From positions 73,129 to 117,348 of the forward strand of contig JAFVQU010000016.1 of NCBI GenBank assembly GCA_017504625.1: DNA of 44,220 nt, in the 5' to 3' direction. Position numbers and translations under genes: made by a program. Numbering within the stretch: the first letter of the stretch is position 1; each line of letters starts with the position of its first letter. Below the pieces are notes generated by a model. It was given only the letters and a program-made list of their open reading frames with translations. It did not search any database and was not told the origin of the DNA. The DNA comes from Clostridia bacterium. GTDB taxonomy: Bacteria; Bacillota; Clostridia; Oscillospirales; CAG-272. This document shows positions 33,388 to 43,047 of this stretch, piece by piece.

Positions 33388-35364
33388 ATGGACAAGTTCG
33401 TGCTTAAAAGTGAATATAAGCCCACGGGCGATCAGCCCGAAGCGATAGCGGGACTTGTCAAGGGTATCCGCGAGGGGCAGAGAATGCAGACCTTGCTCGG
33501 AGTTACGGGATCGGGCAAGACCTTTACCATGGCAAACGTAATTGCCGAGATAAACCGTCCGACACTCGTGCTTGCGCATAATAAGACGCTTGCGGCGCAG
33601 CTTTGCTCGGAGTTCCGTGAGTTTTTTCCCGATAACGCCGTTGAATACTTTGTCAGCTACTACGATTACTATCAGCCCGAGGCATATATCCCCGGAAAAG
33701 ATATGTATATCGAAAAGGACGCGCTTGTAAACGAGGAGATAGACCGACTTCGCCACTCGGCGACAAGCTCGCTTTTTGAGCGCCGCGACGTCATCATCGT
33801 TGCCAGCGTTTCGTGTATATATTCGCTCGGTGAGCCCGACGATTACAAGGATCTCGTTATCTCGCTCCGTCCCGGTATGCTTATGCCGCGCGAGGAGCTC
33901 ATAAAAAGGCTCATTTCAATAAGCTACACGAGAAATGACCTCAATCTCGTGCGTGACTCCTTCCGTGTGCGCGGCGACGTGGTTGAGATAATCCCCGCGA
34001 GCATGAACGAGCACGCGATCCGCGTTGAGTTTTTCGACGAGGAGATCGACCGCGTTTCTGAGATAAATATCGTCACGGGAGAGGTCATCAGGCATCTTTC
34101 ATACGCGCCGATATACCCCGCAACGCACTATGCTGTGTCCGACGAGAAGCGCGAGGCGGCGATCAAGGAAATTTATGCCGAAATGATCGACCGTGCGAAA
34201 TATTTTGAGTCGGAGGGCAAGCTCATTGAGGCGCAGAGAATAGTTGAGCGCGTCAAATACGATATGGAAATGCTCTCCGAGATAGGCTTTTGCTCGGGAG
34301 TTGAGAACTATTCGCGTATTTTGTCGGGCAGGCCCGCGGGCTCTACGCCCTACACCCTGCTTGACTATTTTCCAAAGGATTTTCTACTTTTCGTCGACGA
34401 GTCGCACGTTACCTTGCCGCAGGTAAGGGGAATGAGCGGAGGCGACACCGCGCGAAAGAAAAACCTTATAGATTACGGATTCCGCTTGCCCTCGGCTTAC
34501 GACAACCGCCCGCTTTTCTTCGAGGAGTTTGAGGAGAGGATCAATCAGGCGGTCTTTGTCAGCGCAACGCCGGGCGATTTTGAGGGAGAGCATTCGGAGC
34601 AAGTGGTCGAGCAAATAATTCGCCCCACGGGACTTCTTGATCCCGAGGTCGAGGTGCGCCCGATCGAGGGTCAGGTCGACGACCTTATGGGCGAGATCAG
34701 AAAGAGAACCGAGAAGGGCGAGAGGGTGCTTGTCACCACGCTTACAAAGAAAATGGCGGAGGATCTCACCGATTATCTTGACGGAAACGGTATCAAGGTG
34801 AGATACATCCATTTCAATATAGACACCATCGAGCGTATTCAGATCATACGCGATCTTCGACTTGGCGTTTTTGACGTGCTTGTCGGAATAAACCTTCTCC
34901 GTGAGGGACTTGATATTCCCGAGGTTTCGCTCGTGGCAATTCTTGATGCCGACAAGGAAGGATTTTTGCGAGCCGAGCGCTCGCTTATCCAGACCATCGG
35001 TCGCGCGGCGAGAAATGCAAGCGGAAAGGTTATAATGTACGCCGATAATATGACGGGATCTATGCAGAGAGCGATTGCCGAAACTAACCGCCGCCGCAAG
35101 ATTCAGGACGATTACAACAAGGCACACGGCATTATTCCCAAGACCGTTATCAAGGGCATTCGCGACGTCATCGACATGGGCGCGCCCGACGACAGCGGAA
35201 AGAGCCGTGCCGACAAGAAGAAGTCGCAAAAGAAGCTCACCGCCACCGAGCGCGAAAAGCTTATCGAAAAGCTTACCCGAGAGATGAAGGATGCCGCGCG
35301 CACGCTTGAATTTGAGAAAGCCGCGTATCTCCGCGACGAGATCAAGAAGCTGAGAGAAGGGTAG
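33388..35364 (+). CDS. uvrB: Excinuclease ABC subunit UvrB
   Basis: UvrB is the damage-verifying helicase-like subunit of nucleotide excision repair; it is loaded by UvrA and recruits UvrC. The 658-residue protein has Walker [17 protein letters not shown], the beta-hairpin region [21 protein letters not shown], Walker [15 protein letters not shown], helicase motifs [29 protein letters not shown] and QTIGRAARN, and a C-terminal UVR motif ([28 protein letters not shown]) for UvrC binding. The ribosome site AAAGGGG supports the ATG. uvrA follows after 281 bases. Regulation by LexA is indicated by the box upstream. Confidence 0.98.
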   Translation: MDKFVLKSEYKPTGDQPEAIAGLVKGIREGQRMQTLLGVTGSGKTFTMANVIAEINRPTLVLAHNKTLAAQLCSEFREFFPDNAVEYFVSYYDYYQPEAYIPGKDMYIEKDALVNEEIDRLRHSATSSLFERRDVIIVASVSCIYSLGEPDDYKDLVISLRPGMLMPREELIKRLISISYTRNDLNLVRDSFRVRGDVVEIIPASMNEHAIRVEFFDEEIDRVSEINIVTGEVIRHLSYAPIYPATHYAVSDEKREAAIKEIYAEMIDRAKYFESEGKLIEAQRIVERVKYDMEMLSEIGFCSGVENYSRILSGRPAGSTPYTLLDYFPKDFLLFVDESHVTLPQVRGMSGGDTARKKNLIDYGFRLPSAYDNRPLFFEEFEERINQAVFVSATPGDFEGEHSEQVVEQIIRPTGLLDPEVEVRPIEGQVDDLMGEIRKRTEKGERVLVTTLTKKMAEDLTDYLDGNGIKVRYIHFNIDTIERIQIIRDLRLGVFDVLVGINLLREGLDIPEVSLVAILDADKEGFLRAERSLIQTIGRAARNASGKVIMYADNMTGSMQRAIAETNRRRKIQDDYNKAHGIIPKTVIKGIRDVIDMGAPDDSGKSRADKKKSQKKLTATEREKLIEKLTREMKDAARTLEFEKAAYLRDEIKKLREG

Positions 35365-35384
35365 GATGCGGGGATGCGTGCCTC

Positions 35385-35429
35385 CGGCGGCAAGCTTTCT
35401 TGAAAGAAAGCTTGGCAAAGAACTTTGCC
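35385..35429 (-). repeat. Intergenic hairpin repeat (family 2, copy 2, inverted)
   Basis: CAAGCTTTCTT (35391-35401), loop GA, AAGAAAGCTTG (35404-35414) is a perfect 11-bp stem. It is followed by a second stem, GGCAAAG (35414-35420) with CTTTGCC (35423-35429). Read on the minus strand the order AAAGTTCTTTG, then hairpin, is the same as at 5938-5971, with paired substitutions in the stem. Confidence 0.72.
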
Positions 35430-35430
35430 G

Positions 35431-35518
35431 CGGGGTTCTAACTATGGTGGAGTGACGCTGAAATTTGCTCGCAAATTTCAGCCTGCTGTGGTGGAGCACG
35501 CCCTGCAGTGTAGAACCC
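35431..35518. repeat. Nested inverted repeat between uvrB and uvrA
   Basis: GGGTTCTA (35433-35440) pairs with TAGAACCC (35511-35518). Inside lies a perfect 12-bp stem, GCTGAAATTTGC (35457-35468), loop TC, GCAAATTTCAGC (35471-35482). No reading frame or T run accompanies it. It abuts the family 2 repeat and may be part of the same composite element. Confidence 0.65.
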
Positions 35519-35593
35519 AGCCGATACAGTCTTATTTTAAAATAAAGTCCCATTAAGTTGTGTAAACGGTGGGGAATAAACCATTTTTATTAA

Positions 35594-35637
35594 AAGTTTT
35601 GAAAGGTCAAGGAAAACTTTTTCAAAAGTTTTCCTTG
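35594..35637 (+). repeat. Intergenic hairpin repeat (family 1, copy D)
   Basis: AAAGTTTTGAAAGG leads into a perfect 14-bp stem, CAAGGAAAACTTTT (35608-35621), loop TC, AAAAGTTTTCCTTG (35624-35637). It ends 8 bases before the uvrA start. The only ribosome-site-like bases for uvrA (TTGGA, 35635-35639) lie partly in the 3' arm, so the hairpin may limit uvrA translation. Confidence 0.6.
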
Positions 35638-35645
35638 GAAAAAAC

Positions 35646-38483
35646 ATGAACCAAAATCTAACCATCAAGGGCGCACGCGTCCACAATTTGAAGAATATAG
35701 ACGTCACGATACCGAGGGACAAGCTTGTCATTTTGTCGGGACTTTCGGGAAGCGGAAAGTCGTCGCTTGCGTTTGACACGATCTACGCGGAGGGACACAG
35801 GCGTTTCGTTGAGTCGCTTTCAAGCTACGCGAGAATGTTTCTCGGTCAGCTTGACAAGCCTGACGTTGACTCGATAGAGGGCTTGTCACCCGCGATCTCG
35901 ATCGACCAGAAAACGACGTCGAAAAATCCGAGGTCAACGGTAGGAACTGTTACCGAAATATACGATTATCTGCGTTTGCTTTACGCGAGAATAGGCGTTC
36001 CGCACTGTCCTATCTGCGGCAAGGAGATAAGACAGCAGAGCGTTGACCAGATAATCGAGAGAATACTGAAGCTACCCGAGGGAGAGCGATTTTTGGTCGT
36101 TGCTCCCGTTGTCCGCGCGCAAAAGGGTATGCACGAAAAGGTATTTGCCGACGCGAAAAAGAGTGGCTACGTCCGTGTGCGCGTTGACGGAAACCTTTAC
36201 GATCTGAGCGAAGAGATCAAGCTTGATAAGAATAAAAAGCACTCTATTGAAATAGTCGTTGACCGACTTGTGATGCGCGATGGCATACGCGCCCGCCTTG
36301 CCGATTCGGTTGAAACCGCGCTCAAGCTTGCGGAGGGACATCTTATCATCGTTCCCGTGCCTCGCGATGCCGAGGAGAGCGAGGGCGAGGTTCTCAGCTT
36401 CAGTCAGTCCTACGCGTGCGAGGAGCACGGAATATCTGTCGGCGAATTTGAGCCTCGCATGTTCTCGTTCAACAATCCTCAGGGCGCGTGTCCGCATTGC
36501 TCGGGACTTGGAGAAACGAGAAGAATTGCGGTCGACAGACTGATACCTAACAAAAAGCTCTCGCTTTCCGAGGGCGCGATCAACGTAAACGGCTTTAAGA
36601 CGCTTGAGGAGGAGAGCTGGAATGGGCCTCTTTTCTCGGCGGTAGGCGAGAGATTCGGCTTTACGCTTGATATGCCCGTTAAGGATTTTACGGACGAGGC
36701 GTACGATATCCTCATGTACGGCTCGGGCGAGGAAAGCTATGACGTGGTAAGGTATTTCGGCGGCGAGGCGCATAGGAAAAAGGCAAAATTTGACGGACTT
36801 ATCCGTATGATAGAGCAACGTCTCGAATACGGAATGAGCGCAGACTATTACGAGCAATTTATTGAGGAAGCGCCTTGTAAATACTGCGGCGGACAAAGAC
36901 TTAATCCTATGTCCTGCGCGGTGACGGTCGGCGGTGTTAATATCCACTCGCTTTGCTCAATGTCGATACAAAACGCGCTTGATTTCGTTAACAATCTTGA
37001 GCTTACCGATACCGAAAACGAGATAGCGCGCGAGATACTTAAGGAGATACGCGAGCGACTTGGATTCCTTGTCAGCGTTGGACTTGATTACCTCACGCTT
37101 GCGAGAAAAGCGGGAACGCTTTCGGGCGGCGAGGCGCAGAGGATAAGACTTGCCACCCAGATAGGCTCGTCGCTTGTCGGCGTGCTTTATATACTTGACG
37201 AGCCGAGCATCGGACTTCACCAGCGCGACAATTCGCGCCTTATCGCTACGCTCAAAAAGCTCCGTGACCTTGGAAACACCGTTATCGTAGTCGAGCACGA
37301 CGAGGAAACGATGCAGGAGTCCGACTATATTATCGACATCGGCCCCGGCGCGGGAATACACGGCGGCGAGGTCGTAGCGGCGGGAACACCCGACGAGGTA
37401 AAGAAGCATCCCGATTCGATCACGGGAGCGTATCTTTCGGGAAGAAAGAAGATCGCCGTACCCACCGTGCGCCGCGAGGGCAACGGCAAATTTATAACCG
37501 TAAAGGGCGCGAAGGAGCATAATCTAAAGGACATCGACGTTACGATACCGCTTGGTAAGTTCGTTTGTATAAGCGGAGTGTCGGGCTCGGGTAAATCCTC
37601 GCTCGTAAACGGCATACTTTACCCCAAGCTTGCGCACGATCTTAACCGCGCGATAGCATATCCCGGTAAGTGTGACGGAATTGAGGGAATTGAGGAGCTT
37701 GACAAGGTCATCTGCATCGACCAAAGCCCTATCGGACGCACGCCGCGTTCAAATCCCGCAACCTATACGGGTGTTTTCACCGATATACGCGATCTTTTCG
37801 CATCGACGAAGGACGCAAAGGCGAGAGGCTATCTTCCCGGCAGATTTTCTTTTAACACAAAGGGCGGCAGATGTGAGGTCTGCGAGGGCGACGGCGTCAA
37901 GTGTATTGAGATGCACTTCTTGCCCGACGTTTACGTCACCTGCGACGTCTGCAAGGGAAGAAGATACAACGCCGACACGCTTGAGGTCAGATATAAGGGA
38001 AAGAACATTTTTGACGTGCTTGATATGACGGTCGAGGAGGGCTTGTCCTTCTTTGACGGCATACCGAGAGTAACGAGAAAGCTTCAAACTCTCTACGACG
38101 TCGGACTTGGATATATCAAGATAGGTCAGTCCTCGACCACACTTTCGGGTGGCGAGGCGCAGAGAGTAAAGCTTGCGACCGAGCTTGCAAAGCGCAGCAC
38201 GGGCAAGACGATCTATATTCTTGACGAGCCGACCACGGGACTTCACACGGCAGACGTTGCAAAGCTGCTGGAGGTCTTGCAAAAGCTCTGTGACGCGGGC
38301 AACACTCTGCTCGTCATAGAGCATAATCTTGACGTGATCAAGTCGGCAGACCATATCATCGACCTCGGCCCCGAGGGCGGCGACGGCGGCGGAACTATTG
38401 TCGCCGAGGGAACACCGGAGGAGGTCGCAAAGATCAAGGGCTCTTATACGGGACAGTATTTGGCAAAAATGTTGGATAAATGA
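35646..38483 (+). CDS. uvrA: Excinuclease ABC subunit UvrA
   Basis: UvrA is the ATP-driven damage sensor of nucleotide excision repair; as a dimer it loads UvrB. The 945-residue protein has two ABC ATPase modules: Walker [15 protein letters not shown] and [13 protein letters not shown], and signatures [16 protein letters not shown] and [16 protein letters not shown] with [10 protein letters not shown] and [10 protein letters not shown]. Zinc-binding cysteines are seen in [34 protein letters not shown] and CDVCKGRRY. The start matches the family ([21 protein letters not shown]). No SOS box is seen directly before it, so damage induction may rely on read-through from uvrB. Confidence 0.98.
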   Translation: MNQNLTIKGARVHNLKNIDVTIPRDKLVILSGLSGSGKSSLAFDTIYAEGHRRFVESLSSYARMFLGQLDKPDVDSIEGLSPAISIDQKTTSKNPRSTVGTVTEIYDYLRLLYARIGVPHCPICGKEIRQQSVDQIIERILKLPEGERFLVVAPVVRAQKGMHEKVFADAKKSGYVRVRVDGNLYDLSEEIKLDKNKKHSIEIVVDRLVMRDGIRARLADSVETALKLAEGHLIIVPVPRDAEESEGEVLSFSQSYACEEHGISVGEFEPRMFSFNNPQGACPHCSGLGETRRIAVDRLIPNKKLSLSEGAINVNGFKTLEEESWNGPLFSAVGERFGFTLDMPVKDFTDEAYDILMYGSGEESYDVVRYFGGEAHRKKAKFDGLIRMIEQRLEYGMSADYYEQFIEEAPCKYCGGQRLNPMSCAVTVGGVNIHSLCSMSIQNALDFVNNLELTDTENEIAREILKEIRERLGFLVSVGLDYLTLARKAGTLSGGEAQRIRLATQIGSSLVGVLYILDEPSIGLHQRDNSRLIATLKKLRDLGNTVIVVEHDEETMQESDYIIDIGPGAGIHGGEVVAAGTPDEVKKHPDSITGAYLSGRKKIAVPTVRREGNGKFITVKGAKEHNLKDIDVTIPLGKFVCISGVSGSGKSSLVNGILYPKLAHDLNRAIAYPGKCDGIEGIEELDKVICIDQSPIGRTPRSNPATYTGVFTDIRDLFASTKDAKARGYLPGRFSFNTKGGRCEVCEGDGVKCIEMHFLPDVYVTCDVCKGRRYNADTLEVRYKGKNIFDVLDMTVEEGLSFFDGIPRVTRKLQTLYDVGLGYIKIGQSSTTLSGGEAQRVKLATELAKRSTGKTIYILDEPTTGLHTADVAKLLEVLQKLCDAGNTLLVIEHNLDVIKSADHIIDLGPEGGDGGGTIVAEGTPEEVAKIKGSYTGQYLAKMLDK

Positions 38484-38490
38484 TATTTGT

Positions 38491-38557
38491 GGGGGAAGAA
38501 ATGCTTTTTGTGAGAAGGCCTTTCTTCCCCCGCGCCGTATCTTTTCAAAAACCTGAA
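38491..38557 (-). repeat. Intergenic hairpin repeat (family 1, copy E, inverted)
   Basis: GGGGGAAGAAA (38491-38501) pairs perfectly with TTTCTTCCCCC (38521-38531). On the minus strand the lead CAGGTTTTTGAAAAGATACG precedes the arm, almost identical to the lead of copy B. The element is followed by the promoter at 38566. Confidence 0.72.
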
Positions 38558-38565
38558 AATAACAG

Positions 38566-38594
38566 TAGACAAACAAAAATAAAAGTGCTATAAT
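38566..38594 (+). promoter_or_regulatory. Promoter of the PHP phosphatase gene
   Basis: TAGACA (38566-38571), 17-base spacer, TATAAT (38589-38594). GGAG precedes the ATG at 38630. Confidence 0.75.
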
Positions 38595-38629
38595 TATCAG
38601 AGAAGAATTTTAAATGTCCGGAGCATAAA

Positions 38630-39406
38630 ATGACAGCAAATTACCACACTCACACGCCGAGATGTCATCACGCCGTCGGAAGTGAGAGAGAATTTATAGA
38701 AAAAGCGATAGAGATCGGCTTTTGCGAGCTTGGATTTTCCGATCACGCGCCAATGCCTTACGGTAACGGCTACACCTCACACATCAGAATGTCTCTTGAG
38801 GAAACCGAGGACTATGTAAATACGTTGCTTGATCTCCGCCGTGAATACGAAAAGGATATCAAGATATTCATCGGCTTTGAGGCAGAGTATTATCCCGCGG
38901 TTTTTGACCGATTTATTGATTTTATAGATCAGTATCCCATCGACTATCTCATCATGGGACAGCACTGGCGCAATAACGAGTACGACGGCCCGTATCACGG
39001 CACCGCGACCAATGACGTTGAGTCGCTCAGGGCGTACGTCGATCAGGTCATCGAGGGACTTTCGACGGGTAAGTTTTCGTATCTTGCCCATCCCGATTTG
39101 GTCAACTTCGTCGGTGATGAGGAGCTTTATCGCAAGGAGATTACAAGGCTTATTGAGTTTACCGAAAAGCACGACGTACCGCTTGAGATAAATATGCTCG
39201 GCGCGCAATACGGCAGACATTATCCGCTTGATAATTTCTGGACTGTCGCAAGCGAGCTTGGCGCAAAGACCATAATCGGCTGTGACGGACACGATCCGCG
39301 CGATATAGTACAACCCGATAGCATAAAGAGAGTAAAAAAGCTTATTGAAAAGCACAAGGGACTCAATATAATCGACAAGCTTGAATTCAAGCCGATAAAA
39401 AATTAA
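38630..39406 (+). CDS. PHP-domain phosphatase, histidinol-phosphatase (HisK type)-like
   Basis: This 258-residue protein has the metal-binding PHP fold: NYHTHTPRCHHA at the N terminus, FSDHAPMP, GFEAEYYP, IMGQHW, LAHPDLV, LEINMLGAQYGRHYP and IIGCDGHDPRDI. These fit histidinol-phosphatase of the Gram-positive HisK type, which removes phosphate from L-histidinol phosphate in histidine synthesis. No other his gene is nearby, and PHP phosphatases act on various sugar and nucleotide phosphates, so the specific substrate is uncertain. It has its own promoter and is followed after 20 bases by the DUF5662 gene. Confidence 0.85.
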   Translation: MTANYHTHTPRCHHAVGSEREFIEKAIEIGFCELGFSDHAPMPYGNGYTSHIRMSLEETEDYVNTLLDLRREYEKDIKIFIGFEAEYYPAVFDRFIDFIDQYPIDYLIMGQHWRNNEYDGPYHGTATNDVESLRAYVDQVIEGLSTGKFSYLAHPDLVNFVGDEELYRKEITRLIEFTEKHDVPLEINMLGAQYGRHYPLDNFWTVASELGAKTIIGCDGHDPRDIVQPDSIKRVKKLIEKHKGLNIIDKLEFKPIKN

Positions 39407-39426
39407 ATTGAAAGGAAGGAAAGGTT

Positions 39427-39969
39427 ATGTCGCATCCTATAAAGCATTTTATAACGATAACGCGCCACAGGAATAAGGTGATCGCTCACTGCTTCAAGGC
39501 GGGAATAGGCTGGCAGGGACTTTTCCACGATCTGTCAAAATACAGCCCCACCGAGTTTATCCCAGGCGCGAAATATTTTCTCGGCAACAGAAGCCCTACC
39601 GAAAAGGAGAGAGAGGTCGAGGGACGCTCGGTCGCCTGGATGCACCACAAGGGCAGAAATAAGCACCACTTTGAATATTGGACTGACGTGAACGTACAAA
39701 CGAAAAATTACGAGCCCGTCGAGATGCCGCTTAAGTATCTTATCGAGATGTTTTGCGACAGAATTGCCGCCAGCAAGATATATCAGGGCGATAAGTATAC
39801 CGATGCCTCGCCGCTAAATTATTACAATCGAGGCAGAGCGCGCGACAAGATCCACGCAAACACAGCCGCAACGCTTGAGGAGTGGCTCACGATGCTTTCA
39901 GAGAAGGGCGAAAAAGAAACCTTTGCGTACATAAAAAGGGTTTATCGCCAAAGCCGCAGAAAGAAATGA
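39427..39969 (+). CDS. DUF5662-like protein of unknown function
   Basis: This 180-residue soluble protein has a histidine-rich pattern: HPIKHFITITRHRNKV, the HD-like GLFHDLSKYSPTEF, and VAWMHHKGRNKHHFEYW. Near the C terminus are the motifs MPLKYLIEMFCDRIAASKIYQG and SPLNYYNR. The combination HDLSK, HHKGRNKHH and the MPxKY segment is what I know from the DUF5662 family found in many Clostridia, whose function is not established. The histidines and aspartate suggest metal binding and possibly phosphohydrolase activity, which is inference. It follows the PHP gene by 20 bases, probably in one transcript. Confidence 0.75.
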   Translation: MSHPIKHFITITRHRNKVIAHCFKAGIGWQGLFHDLSKYSPTEFIPGAKYFLGNRSPTEKEREVEGRSVAWMHHKGRNKHHFEYWTDVNVQTKNYEPVEMPLKYLIEMFCDRIAASKIYQGDKYTDASPLNYYNRGRARDKIHANTAATLEEWLTMLSEKGEKETFAYIKRVYRQSRRKK

Positions 39970-39982
39970 GAAAATAAATCAT

Positions 39983-40028
39983 AAAATCACCTTTTGCCTC
40001 AATATAATTGGGTAAGAGGTGATTTTTT
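39983..40028 (+). promoter_or_regulatory. Hairpin acting as terminator or covering the dac ribosome site, with a -10 box in its loop
   Basis: AAAATCACCT (39983-39992) pairs perfectly with AGGTGATTTT (40017-40026), and TTTTTT follows, so it is a terminator for the upstream gene. The right arm is also the ribosome site (GAGGTGA) of the gene starting at 40029. The loop contains TATAAT (40003-40008) with only a weak -35; a transcript started there would lack the left arm and leave the ribosome site free. Confidence 0.6.
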
Positions 40029-41231
40029 ATGTTTATTTCAAAATTTAAAAGATTGGCGGTAATTCTTTTGATACCGCTTCTCGTTTTACAGTTCAGCTTC
40101 TCACCGGTATTTGCAACCGGGGCGGAATGTGAGCAGACGAGCCAGAGCGCGCCGACCGAGGAGGCTTCTCCGTCGCTTGACCTCAATTGCAAGAGCGCGA
40201 TACTTATCGAGGCGACCACGGGGCAGGTGCTTTACGAGCAGAACGCAGACGAAGCGCTTCCGCCAGCGTCGGTCACTAAGGTCATGACGCTTTTGCTGGT
40301 TATGGAGGCGATAGACGAGGGTAAGATAAAGCTCGACGATATGGTAAGCACCAGCGCGCACGCGGCAAGCATGGGCGGCTCGCAGATATTCCTTAAGGAA
40401 GGCGAGGAGATGAGCGTTGAGGATATGCTCAAAAGCGTTGTTATCGCATCGGCAAACGATGCGGCTTGCGCGCTTGCCGAATTTGTTTCGGGAAGTGAGG
40501 AGGCTTTCGTCGCGAGAATGAATCAGCGCGCGGGCGAGCTTGGAATGAAAAATACGACCTTTGAAAACACAAACGGGCTTGACGATACGGCAGAGAATCA
40601 TCTGACGAGTGCGAGAGATATTGCGATAATGTCCGCGGAGCTTATAAAGCACGAAAAGATACTTGAATATAGCTCTATCTGGATGGACACCGTGCGCGAC
40701 GGACAGTTCGGACTTACCAATACCAACCGCCTCGTCAGGTTTTATCGAGGCTGCACGGGACTGAAAACAGGCTCGACCGCAAAGGCGGGATTTTGCATCA
40801 GCGCGACTGCCGAGCGCGACGGCACCAAGCTCGTTGCGGTAATTATGGGTGCGGAGAGCAGAGATATCAGAAACGCGGCGGCGACGAGATTGCTTGACTG
40901 GGGATTTGCAAACTACGGAGTTTATACCCATAGCGGCGAGGTGCTTGATGGGATAAAAACTATCGGAGGCGTGAAAAATTCGCTTAAAGCCGAGTGCGCC
41001 GAGTTTTCCTGTGTACTTGAAAAGTCAAAGATTGGCAAGGTCGAATACAAGCTTGAGCTTCCCGATAAGGTGAGCGCGCCGATAAAGACCGGAGACGTTG
41101 TGGGCAAGATAGTGTTTACCCTCGACGGTGAGGAGATAGGCAGAGCCGATGTTGTTGCGGCAGAGGATATTGAAAAAATAAGCTTTTTTGAGGTCTGGTA
41201 CAGGATATTTACAAAGTTCCTGTTAAAATAA
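40029..41231 (+). CDS. D-alanyl-D-alanine carboxypeptidase (DacF/PBP5 type)
   Basis: This low-molecular-weight penicillin-binding protein (400 residues) trims the terminal D-alanine of peptidoglycan stem peptides outside the membrane. A signal peptide covers about residues 1-30 (ending in SPVFATG). The serine peptidase S11 motifs are all present: SxxK in ASVTKVMT (Ser81, Lys84), SxN in IASANDAAC, and KTG in LKTGSTAKAGF. A C-terminal beta domain (about 300-380) and a final amphipathic/hydrophobic helix (FFEVWYRIFTKFLLK) for membrane anchoring follow, as in DacA and DacF. DacF is usually linked to sporulation loci, but no such gene is next to it here. Confidence 0.94.
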   Translation: MFISKFKRLAVILLIPLLVLQFSFSPVFATGAECEQTSQSAPTEEASPSLDLNCKSAILIEATTGQVLYEQNADEALPPASVTKVMTLLLVMEAIDEGKIKLDDMVSTSAHAASMGGSQIFLKEGEEMSVEDMLKSVVIASANDAACALAEFVSGSEEAFVARMNQRAGELGMKNTTFENTNGLDDTAENHLTSARDIAIMSAELIKHEKILEYSSIWMDTVRDGQFGLTNTNRLVRFYRGCTGLKTGSTAKAGFCISATAERDGTKLVAVIMGAESRDIRNAAATRLLDWGFANYGVYTHSGEVLDGIKTIGGVKNSLKAECAEFSCVLEKSKIGKVEYKLELPDKVSAPIKTGDVVGKIVFTLDGEEIGRADVVAAEDIEKISFFEVWYRIFTKFLLK

Positions 41232-41237
41232 TATTTA

Positions 41238-41272
41238 GGCGGTCTGTCACGGTGTGACGGATCGCCTTTTTT
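41238..41272 (+). terminator. Terminator after the carboxypeptidase gene
   Basis: GGCGGTCTGTCAC, loop GGT, GTGACGGATCGCC, then TTTTTT. A 13-bp stem with two G-T pairs. Confidence 0.92.
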
Positions 41273-41300
41273 ATTGTCGAAAGAAAATATTTAAAGACTA

Positions 41301-41329
41301 TTGCAAAAATCAGAAAAATATGATAAAAT
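41301..41329 (+). promoter_or_regulatory. Promoter of the GH36-like gene
   Basis: TTGCAA (41301-41306), 17-base spacer, TAAAAT (41324-41329). About 50 bases of leader precede ATG 41383. Confidence 0.68.
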
Positions 41330-41382
41330 GTATATGTATATCTTTGTTTGAGCGCCTGAATTTCGGGCGCGGAAAGGAAAAT

Positions 41383-43005
41383 ATGAACCTTAAGATCAAA
41401 GCGGTCGGAGCGTACTACACTCCCGACGGTGTAGTTGCCGATACTCCCAAAAAGCCTCAATATGCAACCTATACTGAGGAAAAAGGCGAGGATACCTACT
41501 CCTTGTTCGTTACCGCGGATTATACACCCGCCGCGCTTTCTGTAAGAATCCCTCTTACCGTAAGCGAGGATTGCGCCGTGTTTATGAACGGTTTTCAGTC
41601 AGCTACAGAGAGCAGAGAATACTCTCTTACCGATAAGATATACGGAATTGACGCAGTTTCAAGCTACGTGCGCCGTATCTGCGCAGAGAAATTCGGTGGC
41701 GACTATTCGATAGTTAAATATAAGAATAAGCCCGGAGTTATCCACGGCTTCTCATATTGTTATTTCAGAGAGGGAGATAAGTTCAAGCTTTTTGCCTCCC
41801 TTGACGAATCGACGGGATATACCGTGTTCAACTACGACGCAAGCACCGCAACCCTCAAAATTTCTAAGGATATTGAGGGAGTCAAGTGCTTCAATAATTA
41901 TAAGGCGATCTCGATCTTCTTCTGCGAGGGCAGTGAGGACGAGGTCTTTGATAAGTGGTTCGAGGCGCTCGGTAAGAGCGAAAATCCCCCCGCAGAGCCT
42001 CTCGTCGGATATTCGACCAAGAAGCTCTCCGAGATAAACGAGGATATCGTGCAGACCAAGCTTGCCGCGGTCAAGGAGAATTTCCCCGTAGAGCCCAATA
42101 TCTTCATCGTTGACGGCAAATATTGCAATAACGGCGATTGGCTCACACCCGATACCAATAAATTCCCCGTAGGCCTTCGCGAGATATCCGACGATATCAA
42201 GGAGGCGGGAATGATGTCGGGACTTTGCATCTCACCCTTTACGGTTGACGAAAATTCTTACGTTTACCTCAAGCATAAGGATTGGCTCACACTCTGTCCC
42301 GACGGCAGATTTTTCAAGACCAAGAAAAATCTCTACGTTCTTGACACCGAGAATGCCGAGGTTCGTGAGTACGTAAGAGACGCCCTTCACACCATCCTCT
42401 TTATGTGGGGCTTTGACCTTGTCAAGCTCGATAATCTTTACGTTGCGGGACTCGTTCCCTCGGCGGGCAAGAGCAGAGGAGAAAAGATGTGCGAGGCGAT
42501 GGCATTCCTCCGCGAGTGCTGCGGCGGTAAGCTCATGTACGCCGATCACACTCCCTTGATGCCCGCGTTCAAGCTTGCCGACTATTGCGCGATAAGCTGT
42601 GACGCTAATTCGGACAATATTCCTTCTATCGGAAAGAAGATAATTTACAGAGAAAGCGCGTCGGTCAGAAATGCGTCTGCCGATATCGTGTTCAGACGTC
42701 ATCTTGACAAGCGCGCGTTTATGAACGCCCCCTGTCCCGTTTCGCTTGACGATAAGGAGTTCTTCCTTGACGGAAAGCTCAATAGCGCGGAGCAGAACGT
42801 GCTTACAAATCTCGAGGGACTTTTTACCTCGGTTCTCATCACGGTCGACAGTACCGCGGCGTATAACCAGAGAAAGAAGCGCAGATTCAAGAGAATGTGC
42901 GCGCTTGACAAGAAGGCTGAAAACGTTACCGTTAATAAGACGACAAACGGCTTCCTTGTTGGTTACAAATACGACGGCAGAGCTTATCTTCTTAAGATTC
43001 GCTGA
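41383..43005 (+). CDS. GH36-like alpha-galactosidase-type glycoside hydrolase
   Basis: This 540-residue cytoplasmic protein (no signal peptide) has an N-terminal beta domain and a central barrel of clan GH-D. The barrel shows the motif series of GH36: KFPVGLREISDDIKEAGMMSGL, YVYLKHKDWLTL, LYVLDTENAEVREYV and MWGFDLVKLDNLYVAG, where Asp350 matches the nucleophile of the KxD motif. DYCAISCDANS may hold the acid/base aspartate. I start at ATG 41383 (ribosome site GAAAGGAAAA); the in-frame extension to 41254 runs over the promoter and terminator. Alpha-galactosidase activity would feed GalM and GalE, but the protein is divergent and other alpha-glycosides are possible. Confidence 0.8.
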   Translation: MNLKIKAVGAYYTPDGVVADTPKKPQYATYTEEKGEDTYSLFVTADYTPAALSVRIPLTVSEDCAVFMNGFQSATESREYSLTDKIYGIDAVSSYVRRICAEKFGGDYSIVKYKNKPGVIHGFSYCYFREGDKFKLFASLDESTGYTVFNYDASTATLKISKDIEGVKCFNNYKAISIFFCEGSEDEVFDKWFEALGKSENPPAEPLVGYSTKKLSEINEDIVQTKLAAVKENFPVEPNIFIVDGKYCNNGDWLTPDTNKFPVGLREISDDIKEAGMMSGLCISPFTVDENSYVYLKHKDWLTLCPDGRFFKTKKNLYVLDTENAEVREYVRDALHTILFMWGFDLVKLDNLYVAGLVPSAGKSRGEKMCEAMAFLRECCGGKLMYADHTPLMPAFKLADYCAISCDANSDNIPSIGKKIIYRESASVRNASADIVFRRHLDKRAFMNAPCPVSLDDKEFFLDGKLNSAEQNVLTNLEGLFTSVLITVDSTAAYNQRKKRRFKRMCALDKKAENVTVNKTTNGFLVGYKYDGRAYLLKIR

Positions 43006-43014
43006 TAATTAAAG

Positions 43015-43044
43015 AGAAAAGACCGCATATGCGGTCTTTTCTTT
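43015..43044. terminator. Bidirectional terminator
   Basis: AAAAGACCGC, loop ATAT, GCGGTCTTTT between the convergent GH36-like gene and the lipoprotein gene; A and T runs on the two sides allow use on both strands. Confidence 0.9.
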
Positions 43045-43047
43045 CGC

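Noticed and set aside
34384-35553. A 389-residue minus-strand frame opposite uvrB
   Set aside because: Shadow frame; the plus strand codes for the conserved helicase motifs of UvrB.
41254-41382. N-terminal extension of the GH36-like protein
   Set aside because: It would cover the upstream terminator and the promoter at 41301; ATG 41383 has a good ribosome site.
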